This document shows positions 13,201 through 25,149 of a DNA stretch of 64,000 bases, piece after piece (within the stretch, counting starts at the first letter, position 1; every line of letters starts with the position of its first letter). The position numbers and the translations under genes were made by a program. Source of the DNA: Pempheris klunzingeri (taxonomy: Eukaryota > Chordata > Actinopteri > Acropomatiformes > Pempheridae); contig NC_092012.1 in the NCBI RefSeq assembly GCF_042242105.1, positions 6,577,470 to 6,641,469 of the forward strand, in the 5' to 3' direction. The notes under the pieces were generated by a model. The model was not told the origin of the DNA and made no database searches. It saw only the letters and a program-made list of their open reading frames with translations.

Positions 13201-16200
13201 AATTAGACTTTGATTTCTCAGTCCTTTATATATTAAAAAACAAAAAAAAGAGAGAAAGTAAAGGTAGCCACTGTGTGCTGGAAGAGAGTCATGGAAAGTG
13301 TATCTAAAAGGATTATCTGCACACAGAGGAAGACCTTTTTTTAGAGTTCAAACATTTTATTAAAGTACTGAACTGCAACTGTAATCCAGTGTGCAGGAAA
13401 TCCTTTTTAAAGCACTTCCCTATGATGCAGCAGTATTCCTGCCTGTAGCGTCTGATGCTTCAGCTCACACAGTGGACAGTTTATCAGCGCTCCTCTTTTG
13501 TACGAAGTTCAAACAATCCCCCCGTTAATGGGAAGTCCAGATATTTGCATATATGGAAATGAGGCCACATCATTGTTTGTCCATGGGTCTGTTTTTTTGA
13601 CTGGACTCCAGTTCCATAAACGCCCCTCCCACCCGTGTCCTAACTAACCAAATTGGAAGTGGTATCCCTCGCACATGGATGATCTTGTGGTATGTGTAAA
13701 TGAGTAGCCCTTGCGATTGGCCAACCAACCCTTTCCGTGACCCAGCTCGCCCACCGTGTAGGGAAATTTCTATTTCCCCTCAAAACATTTGGACATTGTG
13801 AAACCACTGAAATGTCATATTTTCTTATGTCAACTGTAACAGTGTTTCACATAGGCAAACACAGCATGGTGTGCAAACAGGGTTACATCTGATTAAATGA
13901 AGGGTTGCGTTCAGATTTGATCCAAATTATTTTTCTTTTTACAAGATGTTTTCAAGAGAAACTTTTTTTTTGTCTTTCTTTTAAATATAGACTGTATTGT
14001 ACCTCTTGTTTTTCTACTCTGAATTACTGAAGCCAAATCTGGTTTGGATTGTTACAAAGGATTTATCAGCCAGTGAAAGTTGTTTAATTTTCCATGGCTG
14101 TAAATCAGGATCAGGAGAGATCCCATCTATCAGTAGTCTGGTCAGGCAAAATTCCCCTTAGTTTCCCAAGAATTTGCTTATTCTTCAACCGACCCTGGTG
14201 CTGTATTTGACTTTGTTTAAAACCAGTGGCTTTATTTGGATCCATGCTTCACCTGTGTTTAAACTACCCCTTACATATCTCATAACACCTACCTGCCCCT
14301 TTAAACTAAACAATGGTTGTTTGTTTTTTTTTATCTGTAGTCAAAATCAATGGAAGCTGCATTTGTTGGAAATGTGCATGTTTTGCCTGTTTTTTTTACT
14401 ATGACAAATGTGCAAAGTACACCGCTGTCACAGAAGATTTCTCGATGGCCTGCAGTCGAGCTCAAACTGAGGGTGCACACAAGCCGGTTTCTCTTGATAT
14501 AGCGAGAAGTGTTCATGCCTGACTTCCTGCATGTGACTCCAGGATGGATAATTGGCTATCTTTCTTCCCCGCAGGGTTATGAAGGGTCACTGATTAAGTT
14601 AACATCAAAACAGGTGAGGTGCCTTCCATCAGTGAAAGGAGCTGCTTTAATGCTATTCTAAAATACCAAACAAATGGCCAGGCAATGTCCTCTTTCCTTG
14701 CTGATTTGATTGACACAGGATTTTCTTCCTCTGCATGAATATACTATACTCTATATAATCAATGTGATATTTGACAAATGTTGGTTCTTGCGTATTTAGA
14801 AGGTTCTCATTGGTTAGTTGTCACAGTATCTGTCTTCCCTTTTGCCTTCCAGCCTGTCGGGTTTGTAACCTTTGACAGTCGGTCTGGAGCCGAAGCTGCA
14901 AAAAATGCACTAAATGTAAGCATTGCCTTGTTTTATATTAACTTCCTCTCTTCGAGTCTGTTGCCGTTTGATTCCCCCTTTAAAGAAAATCTCCTTTTTT
15001 AAATTTGTTGCTTTGTATTTCTTAGATTTGTTCTAACATTTGCTTAAACCTAAAGAGAAAAAGAATGATTGGGAGTTTAAAAATTCTCCAACCCATTTTG
15101 TCTTTTATAATTCAATGGCAGGGCCATTTTTGGAAAGAGGCCAGAATCCCGTAGCCTTACGGTAGTTTACTTTGACCTTGATACACATTCCTTCTTAGTC
15201 TGGTATAGCTTTCCTTATTTTGCATATCACTGCTTTACTGTAATACTTGTTCTATAGCCACATGTGTAGTGTTATCTGGACACATCTTCAGTAGTGTAAC
15301 CTCTTATTTTGTCACCTAGTAGCCCACATTGGCAGTATCTAACACTTCTCTCTCTCATAGCCTAGCCTTCCTTATGAGCATCACCTCTTAGACACACCAG
15401 CAGTCACACACACAGACACACATATACACCAAAATACTACTCACCTGCATGTGGGCACAACGCTTAGGGCACAAGAACACAAGCAGGGTTAAACCACCTA
15501 AAAGGAATTACACTCAGTCTCGCCGTCGGCCCTTTTCCTCGTCTCCCTCTCCTCCTGGCTCGTGCGACGGGGCGAACTCCTCCTCCAGTCGCCTGCGCTC
15601 TTGATTTTGTCATGAGGAAAAAGAGATGCAAGCATGTTCAAATATTTCAGGAGTGTATCCTTCAGTCTGTCCTTTTTTAAAATATTTTTTGAAGTATACC
15701 TTTTTTAGAAATATTAGTTCAGTTAAAGCAGTTAGGGGAAGGGTTTTTTTCCTTTCTTTTTTTTTTTTACATCCCACATGAGGACCGAACAGTGTTTATC
15801 TCAAGGGAAGCTTGAAGGATACATCCTGAGTATTGAAACACGGCTTTAGGAAAGGAGGCCATGTGTGAGACTGCTGAGCTACGGCCCCTCAAACTCAGCC
15901 CACCTCCCTTACGATACTATGTCCCCCTCCTCCCCTCCTCCGTCTCTCCCCCAGGGTATCCGTTTTGACCCCGAAAGTCCCCAGACCCTGCGCTTAGAGT
16001 TTGCTAAAGCCAACACGAAGATGGCAAAGAGTAAGCTGATGGCCACACCGAACCCCACAAATATCCACCCTGCTCTAGGAGCACACTTCATTGCACGGGA
16101 CCCATGTAAGTTGTACGGCTGCACCACTCTAGGCTCTTTCATCCACTCTCACCTTGCCAATGCCAGTACTCGACTGCCCTTGTTAGGCTTTTTGAAAAAT

Positions 16201-19200
16201 TTCTAAGGATGTTGTGGCATTAAAGACAAATGGGCAGGGGTTAAAAACAGTATCTAACAAATTAAAGACTAACTCACCTCCACGTGCATGTGTCATCTCG
16301 ACTCTTAAGACGGCCGCTTTGCTTCTGTCCAGCTGGGAAATTCCACTCTCACGGTTTAGTCAGCAGTTGTGTCTCCGCTCTTTGCCTAAAGCTGGATTCA
16401 TTAGTTTTGAACAGGTGATGGTTGACGACAGTGAGCTGCATTCAGACCAGATTTCGCCTGGCGAAATGTGTCCATGTGGCGTGGTGAAAAGCAGGAGGGG
16501 ATAGGAAAGAGCATGGGTTGTAAACAAACTGAGGGAGCTAGCAGGCTAAAAACAGCAGTTCATACATTATAAATTATACAGCGTTTTATTAAAAATGTTA
16601 TATTCATTAACCTCTGTCTCCGTCCTTGCACTTACTGCTGCCAGACAGCATCCTTTTTTATTTATTTATTTCGCTCTAAATGCTTGTTTTACACCATGCA
16701 GTCGTAAAACAAGCATGTAATGAGTACATCTTGACTGAGAGGTCGGCGCCAACCACCATGCTTTCTAATGTTCAACCAGATTGAAGGGAAAGAGAAGCAA
16801 ATGTGTTAAAGGAAATCTGGTCTGATTGCACCTTTTTTAGGGTCATAAAAGTTATTTATATTCCTTTAGCACAAGCTATTACTCCGAAAAGACTCATCAC
16901 TGTTCAGCAGTAAACCTAAAGGCCACATTAAGACTACACAACGTAGTAACAAAAGCTTTTCGCAGCATTTCTCGTTATACATTTTCTTCTTTATTTCAAA
17001 AATTATAGCCACTGGTTGCTTACATGATGCACGGCTGTATGTTCAAGGGTAGGTCAGTCAGCTTTGTTTCCTCCTGCCCTGTACTTCCCCAGATGATCTG
17101 ACAGGGGCAGCACTGATCCCAGCATCTCCAGATGCCTGGACTCCTTACCCCCTGTACACCACGGAGCTGACCCCAGGCCTCCCTCACGCAGCCTTCACTT
17201 ACCCTGCGGCCGCTGCCGCTGCTGCAGCCCTCCACGCCCAGGTGAGGGACCAACCGGTGTGTTTCTCTTCTCTTCTATTTTTTTCCCTCTAATATCCTGT
17301 AGTCCACATTCAGCTCTGACAATACAGGGAATCTTTATGGAGACATGAAAAACGAATTCCTGTTTGCTACTGATTGTTATGCATGGGTACAATTTAAATG
17401 CATGATTTCTGTAGCAATGTGCAGCTGTTTTTCACTTTGCTCAGCTACGAAGAAGTGTAATCCTAAAACTTGAATCAAATTGCATAATTAATTAAGCGCT
17501 GCTGCTGTTTCAAACTTGCTACCATGGTGCACGCTGGTGTTAAAAGAGATTCAGATTCTTAAAACAATCCCAGTGGTCCTCTGAGGTATTACAATAACAT
17601 CACAAAGACATTTTGTCGAAGCCAAGCACAGTATCAAGTCTTCAAGTCGCTGCTGGCTGTACAACCTGTGCCCAGTCTTAATACTACAAAACAAGGAGCT
17701 GAGTGGAAGTTAAAACCATGAGTTATATTGTTATAAAATTATTTGTCATTTTGAAATGGAAAATGTCTCGACTCCTGGTCTGCCATCAGTGGAAGTGATA
17801 TGTGCGTTCTTTGATGTAGTGTAACCTTATAAAAACCATGCACTTATCTTAAATCCCCCTCTGAGAGTGTCATCTGGCTGTTTTTGGCTCAAAGCTTCTT
17901 CTTTTTTTTTTTTATGGATGAATCGCAGACATGAAGGTATAAATGTTTCCATCAGTCTGCTGGAGGATAAAAGATGCAGTTGCTGATTAAATTTAGCCCA
18001 TGCTATGACCAAAACACAAACTAAACTAGTAAAGTAGAAACCACAAATTTGAGCCTCACGATGGAGGTTGGAGCCTCGAATTTGAAGTTTGATTTGCATT
18101 TAGACTGCTGCTGCACTTCAAGTGATAATTACTATAATTCAGTTTTCTCTATATTACTGTATTACTATAATTAACATTAACTTACTGCCAGTGTTTTGGT
18201 TTGAAATCAATTCAAAACATTTATTTCCAACTTGTGTCCCATCAAGTCTACTGAAAATGTAAGTGAATAAGATGGAGAAATGGGTGTTTGCATTGTAAGC
18301 TAATGGCAATCTGAATGTTGCAGCTAACTTTGCAGCTAAGTGGGTAGGGCTTTTGGTAACAATAGCAATGGAAAATATTTCTCTTGTTGGGTCATTTAAA
18401 GTTCATTGTGATCTAACTTCCTCCTGCAATGTTAGAGCACAGGGGAGTGCTACACTGCAAAGTAGGCAGCTATTACATAGGCCATTTTGTTGGGCACAAG
18501 AGGCAGAGGAATGTAAGGTATTTGCTTGGAGAAATTGTCAGACCTGATGGCCTTCGCTGGAGGTGCCAACTTGCTGTCCACGTTCCTGTTGGAACATAAG
18601 CTGACTGTGTAGCCACACAATGGGGGGGAAAGGCCTTTTTAATTGCAATCTGATGAAAGATCCCTAAAATGCCAGAGTTCTCTTCCCAGTGACTCCCTGC
18701 CTTGTTCGTTTGACTGTGTGACACAGCAGTGTAACTTCCAGAGTCTCCAAATATCTCTAAACAACTGTCGATAGCCTCCAGAGTATATTAAGCTGCTGCG
18801 CTCTGCTGTCCTGTTTTATTCGGTGTGTAGAAATGCGAGGCCTCATTCTGTCACAGGTATGGAGAGGTACAGGCACACCAGCTCTCACCCCATGGAAATG
18901 TTTAACACATGGAGAGGTTAAACCCTCCACATTTCCATGCCTGTTAATTACTCGAAGACTATTGTCCTCAATGAGCAGCTACGTGACCCACATTCCCATG
19001 GCTTCAGTGACCAGGACTTAAAGGGACAGTCCCTCTAATCCTGCTTGTCAGAAGTTTAACATTTCACAGCATTTTAACTGGTTAAGTCTGCAGAACTGAG
19101 TGAAGTACTGAAGCCTGGTTTTGGTCTGGTGTATATGACTATGTTTGTGTTTCTTTAGATGCGCTGGTACCCTACCCCCTCTGAGACTTCCCAGCCTGGA

Positions 19201-19224
19201 TGGAAGTCCCGGCAGTTTTGTTAG
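10205..19224 (+). CDS. rbpms2: RNA-binding protein with multiple splicing 2 (Rbpms2), seven coding exons
   Basis: Exons: 10205-10258, 13021-13098, 14575-14613, 14853-14915, 15955-16105, 17093-17241, 19159-19224. All boundaries are GT/AG with consistent phases. They give 199 residues, against 209 in the human protein. One RRM spans roughly residues 19-95: RNP2 is LFVSGLP at its start and RNP1 is VGFVTFDS in exon 4. After it come the family segment [19 protein letters not shown], an alanine-rich stretch (exon 6) and the C-terminal end SRQFC. The family binds CAC-type RNA motifs as a dimer. It acts in smooth muscle and retinal ganglion cells, and in fish oocytes, where it associates with the Balbiani body. 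The short variable N-terminus followed by [14 protein letters not shown], and the C-terminus, fit Rbpms2 better than Rbpms. I cannot tell which teleost duplicate (a or b) this is. cpeb1 follows about 4 kb downstream in the same direction. Confidence 0.95.
12215..12546. mobile_element. hAT-like MITE in rbpms2 intron 1
   Basis: The element begins cagtggttcccaacc and ends in an imperfect inverted copy (ggaccagtg). It contains the 'gggtcaggaccc' and 'gggtcacgaa' blocks of a repeat I remember as common in fish. The flanking octamers gcttaaag and gcttacgg match at six of eight positions, which fits the 8-bp target duplication of hAT transposons. It has no coding capacity and is diverged, so it is an old, non-autonomous insertion. 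Confidence 0.7.
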
Positions 19225-19940
19225 ATATTTAGTGAGTAACCTTTGGTCCAACAGTGTTTGGTTTTTCTATTTTATTTTTGTTAGATTTGCCAACCCTCAC
19301 CCAACATTTTTAATTGTTAACCTGAAACCTACATAATGACACTCACACAATGTTTGGCTGAAGTGTGTTAATGAAGAAGTGCAGAATGTGTTAAGATAAA
19401 TGAAAATGCCTAAAAGCTGACTTACTGTTAAAAGGATAAGGTAATATTCCACTTGTATTCTTTTTATTGTCAAATCCCACAACATCAAAACCAACAGTGA
19501 GTTGGTCCTCAACCTGTCTGGCACTTGGACCAAAGCCCATTTGTTCCTGTTAAAGACATAAAGGGGGGAAAAAAGGGAAACACAGAATATGACTACACTT
19601 ATCCTCTACAGGCTGGTGATAATCCATATTTTTCTAATGCATCTTATTCCTCTGAACACTTTGTTTTAAACATTGTACAACACTGTTGCACTGGTTGACA
19701 TGTTCTTTCATTACGATGACGTTGGGCATGGTCCTGTTGCTATGAAATGCCTACTAGCACACCAAATGTGCATCAGCTGTAAATAGTGCCCAACAAACGC
19801 ACTATTTATCTCTGTCTGTGTGAAACACTACAATGCTCAGCTTTTTTTTTTTAGTAAAGTGTGGGTGGTTTTTTTTGAGATGTTTGAAATGAAGCCTTAT
19901 TGATGTTTGTACTAACTGTTGCTTCCCCTGTTTTCTTCAG

Positions 19941-21015
19941 GCCTCTGGAAACCACACCTTTGTCCAGCTGAAGTGAGGTTTGCCAAGCTCTTCATTAATT
20001 TAATCAGGTTTATTTAATGGACAAATGTGCATTACTATAAACAAACAGTATTTATATCTCCTCCCGATTGTCTGTGGGGGGAGTCTGAGTTGAAACCATC
20101 TTGCTGTCGACAATCTGAGCTTATCCTAGGCAACTATTGCGGTACCATCTTAGCACTTCAAAAAAACCTCATGCAAAGCCTAATCAAACTCATGGATCAT
20201 AATTGCTGAGGAAAATTGACAAACTGAAGTTACCGTTGTTAAGCTAGTCCTTCCATGGGTTACCGCTGCTCCTGGGAGGTTTAGAAGCGTTAAGAGTCTT
20301 TGCATGTTAGTCTTTTTGGCATGAATTTAGAACGCAGAGTTCTGTGTATCCTAATTTTCTTAGTGTTTGTGTTGCCTCTTTACCTTGGCCTAGACAGCGA
20401 AATGTTTTGTTTTCCTGTAGAACCTTGGTCTTACCTCTGTGAAAGCTAGGCTGTTGTGTAAATGGCTTATCTCGCATGGACCTTGTGAATGCATCCCTAC
20501 GTTCTATGACAACCCCAGTCCTTATGATCATATCAATGTCTGTCATTATTTGAGCAAAGGAAAGTACAAATATTTTTGTACTTATTGCGTAATGTATATT
20601 TATGCATTTTTGTGCAACTAAATAATGAACCTGTATAAGTTGGATGTTTAGTCGTCTCTTGTGTTTTTGGTGTTACTTTTTGATCCTATAATCCTGTTGA
20701 CGTAGTTTTAAAGAAGAAAAAAGTGCAATTTGTTTAAAGGGGAAGTGGGTATCTGTCAAAATGGAAATATTCTGAACGTGGCTTGTGCCATTCTGCTAAA
20801 ATAAGATTGCTGTAAAACGATCTTTCAGAATGTGAAACTGGACTACAAACGTAAAGGGTTGCTTTTTTGGGGGGGGCCATTTTGAAATGGGAAGCAGGAT
20901 TAGAGTGATGGAGGAATTTAGTTTGTGGTTTAGAAACATGTTTGTCTTTGTATCTGCTGTGCATAAGATGTAAAAAATATTCCCATCTTATGAATAAAAA
21001 GTGAATGCATTTCTG
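19941..21015 (+). other. rbpms2: probable rbpms2 3'UTR exon
   Basis: Seven bases after the rbpms2 stop, at 19232, there is a strong donor (gtgagt). An acceptor, tcttcag, ends at 19940. The stretch that follows runs without further obvious splicing to an AATAAA at 20993. I infer that the stop codon is in the penultimate exon and that this terminal exon is mostly untranslated. If exon 6 spliced directly to it, the frame would read 11 new codons and a stop (see findings). Confidence 0.55.
20993..20998 (+). terminator. rbpms2: polyadenylation signal AATAAA, rbpms2
   Basis: A canonical hexamer followed within 60 bases by T/G-rich sequence. It lies about 1.05 kb into the inferred last exon. Confidence 0.5.
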
Positions 21016-21019
21016 TTTG

Positions 21020-24000
21020 GGCATCTGTCATTAATCGCTGCGGCCAATCGACGTTAACTGATGCTCTGACACTGTACGCTAACCCCATGAATATCAGTCT
21101 GTGGACATCAGATGTTGACATCAATAATTCATGCCAACTTTTCATTTGTAATGCGCCATTGCATTAGTGTCTCTTTGCATCATGCGTGCAGCTGACCTCC
21201 ACACTCTGCCCTCATAAGCTGGTAAGATGCTCTGCTCAACCAACCATGTCGGCTCCTCGAGGGACTCTTAAGTGACTCCTCAATACAACCAGCTGCTTAA
21301 TTGTCGTGGTGACGGTCCCTGTGCTTAACTGTAAACATTTGTCCATATTGTGCCAATTAAGCTGTGGTGTATGCTGTACATGGTTGGTATTGCGTCAGAT
21401 GTTGCTTTTCATAATATTTAAATACCCAATGATGGTTTAATCTGTGGCAGACTTATACTTAAATCTTTACATTAATGTCTGAGTTTTAGCTTTAAGTTAA
21501 AGTTCTAATGTTATAGGTTGAAATGTTTATTTTAAATTTATTCTTTTTTGACAATCTAATCAAAATCAAGATTGTTTTTGCACTGTGCCTTATGTTTTCC
21601 ATTCACCTGACTGGAAACCTGTTGGAAGATTAACTTATCAGTCTCTTGTGAGAATTTTTTTTTTTTCTCTTTGGGTTTTGTAGTTGTAGGGTGAGTATAT
21701 TTGGGTCTTTTTAATTGTTGGTCAAACAAGACATTTAAAGACATCACTCTAAGAAACATGTTCACTGTTTTTGGACATTTGCTACAGCAAATTTGAAAAT
21801 CATCCATAGGTGGGGCATAATGCTTTTCATTATCTAAGGGGGGGACTCTACAATGGATGCTGACTAAGATAAGTGATCATTTAAATGCAGAGGATTAAAA
21901 CCCAAACTAAGAGAGCGTTCAGAAGAAGCCAGTTCTCAAGAATCAGCCACTTGCCCTTCATGGAGAAAAAAAAAAACAAACGGGTCATTTAACATCACAG
22001 AATATTTGGATTGACATGAAATCAATAGTGTGTGAAGGTGGGGATGTTACAGAATGGAAGGCAAAACATTCCCCTTTCTCTGCCGTTTTCATCTGCAGAC
22101 AAGTCTGTGCCTGAAAAATAGAATATGCCTTATGTATTTAATATTTTGTGTTCTCAGAAATGTCTCTAAATTGGATTTTTAATGGCCTCCGAGAGAGATG
22201 CACAAGTGTGCTCTCTATAAAATACAATTTCCCTGTATTTATCCTACAGTTTCCTTTATCTACAATTGTTGTCCTCCCAGTCTGCAGTGGGTCTGTGAGG
22301 GACCAACAGTTTCTACCACAAAATGAAGACATTCCCATCAAGTCAGTCAATTTATTAGAGCAAAATATCACAATGTAAGAGTAGCTCTGTGATTTCTAAG
22401 AAATTATCTTAATGGATGAAACCCAAAAGTATAAATGGATTAGCTTAAAACCAGCATTGGGGTCCTGATGCAATATGCAGTAAAATCTAAAGCATCCATA
22501 TTTGTAGATTGTTAAAATGAAAACAGTACTGGTCAGAGAAGTGTGAGGGGAAAAAACTTCTGTAAGATATATATATATACTAGTATACTTATACATATGT
22601 TTAAATATAGTATAAGTACTGCCTCTTATGTAAACAATACATTATAAACCAATCACAATTGTGCTTAATCTCATTGGTACTACTAAAAAATCAGCTCTGT
22701 ATCTCTTCCACAGCAAAGTTTTGAAAGTATGCCATATTCATAAGTGTTTGAATGTGGCCGAAAGAGAGAATAAAGGGAAATAAAACAGCTTCTTTTGTTT
22801 CAGCAATAAAACAGCAGGAAGCTCCCTGAATGAGGCCTGAGGATCTTTTTACAGCAGGACGTTGTCGCCCTCTACTGGCCCAACTTTCACATGACAACAG
22901 GCCTGAAGCAGGTGCAGAGAAGCTGATCTGTCATGGGAACACAGGAATCCACCACAGAGATTACATGGAACCATCAAACAGCATCACAAGTCCTCACACT
23001 GCAGTAAAAGACTGAAGGAAGGTGCATCTCTGCTCACACACAAACATACGCTGCTTCATATTTTTAGAGCACAGAATCCAAAATGAATAATCTATGAATA
23101 TATATGTAAATAATATATGAGTATGTAGCATAGTAATATATTTGCAATCTAATTTGTGATCAAAGTTTTCCAGTTTTCCAACCAACACTGTTTATATTAC
23201 AAGTTCAAAGTGTTTAAACTCTCTGCTCTCTGTAACTGCATTTATTGCAGGTGGATCAATAACTTTTCATTTCATACTGTCTTAAATTCAGTTAAGTGAC
23301 AGCTCTGGACCCTGATTACGTTCTCACAAAGCCTGTCTTATTAAATGCCAGCTCTACTCGACGCAATTAACTGGAAAACTTAAATCCCCACATGAGGGAG
23401 AAGCATCTACAATAACCCCATATTTGTTCAGCATGCAGGTAAAGGATTTGCACAGTGTGGACGGTCATACATGACATTCACTGACCACTTCCTGGTGGAC
23501 AGAGTGAAAAAGAAAGAGTCGCACACCTGACCCCAACCTTATCAGCAGTGGTGGAGGAAGTGCTCAGAGCATTTACCTGGTAAAAGTAGAAAAACCACAT
23601 AAATACTCTGTTACATATAGAAGCCCTGCAGTCAAAGCTTTACTCAAGCAAAAATACAGAAGTATTAGCATCAAAATATACATATCGCCTCAAAAGTAAA
23701 TGTACTCATTATGCAGAATGTCTCATTTCAGAATAATGTATATTCAACTTTTTGGATTATAATTCATGATCAATGTGTAAACATCACTGATGATGCTGCT
23801 GATACATTATGCACTGCCAGGTGGCTTGATAATAATCCAACTCTGCAAAGTAACTAGTAATCAAAGCATTTAAATAAATATTGTGAAGAAAAAAGTACAA
23901 CATTTGCCTCTAAAATGTAGTGGAGTATAAATCAAAGTAACATCGTCAACATCCTCAAAAATATGCAAGTAGTACTTAAGTAAATGTACTTAGTTACATC

Positions 24001-24640
24001 CCACCACTGCTTATCGGGCTGTGGAAACATAGGAATGACATTGTTGTGACCAGTTCTGGCTCTGAAAGAGGCATACAATCCAAATGTAATGCAAGTCAAT
24101 GCTCACTCTTCCTCACAGGTAATGTAGCTTCCATTATCTGCAAATGTGGTTGAAAACATCCATTCTTAAGTTCTAATTTAAACATTGGAATATCTGTGCT
24201 ATATATTTTCTGTGCATAAAATGGAGGGGAGAGCAACTGTATTTCATTAAGCAGTCCGGATATTGTATCAGTTCAGAGACAAAACCTTGAATTTTGAATC
24301 CTGAATCACGACAACTATAATAATTGTATGCTGCCTTGGTGAATCCAAACAATCTCCACAGTCAAGTGTTCATGGTCATAGTGATCAAGTTTTTTTTTTT
24401 GGAAAATAAATCTTAGCTCTTAGTGAAACATCTGAATGAATGAATAAAGGTTAAAAAAAAACATGCTGATACACTTTCACATTACCTGTATTGAAATGAA
24501 TGAATAATGAATCACAATAGTAAGACACTAACCTGGTTCCAGGCCTCTGATTATCAATTTAAACAAACAAATTAAGTGAAACCAAATGGTAATATTTCAG
24601 ATATTGATTAACTGACGGGAAAAGCCTTCACTCATGGGGG
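21020..24640. other. intergenic region between rbpms2 and cpeb1
   Basis: No exon was recognised here. The region is AT-rich, with a complete hAT-like MITE (entered separately), a (TA)n run near 22570 and poly-A tracts. The octamer-scale motif gccctctactgg near 22869 is of a kind often found in fish repeats. That alone is too little to name an element. Confidence 0.6.
23546..24009. mobile_element. complete hAT-like MITE with 8-bp target duplication
   Basis: The terminal inverted repeats are cagtggtgg at the left end and ccaccactg at the right end. Inside are the 'agtaaatgtact' and 'aagtacttaagtaaatgtacttagttac' motifs that I remember from a very abundant percomorph element. The flanking octamers are cttatcag (23538-23545) and cttatcgg (24010-24017), identical at seven of eight positions, as expected for a hAT-mobilised element. 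At 464 bp it has no coding capacity. Confidence 0.85.
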
Positions 24641-24899
24641 AGGTAAGTTGCAAATGGCTATATTTTTAATACCTAAATATCAAAATGCCCCAGAACAGAA
24701 GCACACTTCATATACATCTTATAGGTATTAGTACAGTATATTATAGTATTTGTTTTGGATACTGTATCCCAGAATGCATTGGACAGTAAATACTTGCACA
24801 CTTGGAGTATAAAATTTGAAAGTGCAAAACATATTTTGTTCTTTCAGAAAATATTAATAATACAATCTAACACATGAACAAAGCAGAAATACTTTAACT

Positions 24900-25149
24900 G
24901 GCCATTTTCTGTGTTGGTTTTAAATGCATCTCCATAAATATATTTTGTCACGTGACTTTTGTATTTCTGCGGCGTGCTCTTTGATGTGGGGCACGTGAAC
25001 ACAGTGAGGCCCACGAGCCGCAGCCATTCGCCGAGCACACGTTCCCTAAATTGAGACTAATTAGCTGCTGGTAGTCTTCATAAATATGACCTTTTATTGC
25101 AGCCAGCGGCTATTATTGTGACATTTCTCATAGGCTGTCAGTTCACATC
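24900..25149 (+). promoter_or_regulatory. cpeb1: probable cpeb1 promoter with two CACGTG E-boxes
   Basis: The 250 bases before the cpeb1 start contain a perfect palindromic E-box, GTCACGTGAC (24947-24956), and a second CACGTG (24992-24997). CpG-containing sequence follows. A TAATTAG homeobox-type site lies near 25058. These match consensus sites for bHLH-ZIP factors (USF/TFE/MITF class), but binding is not shown. Confidence 0.45.
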
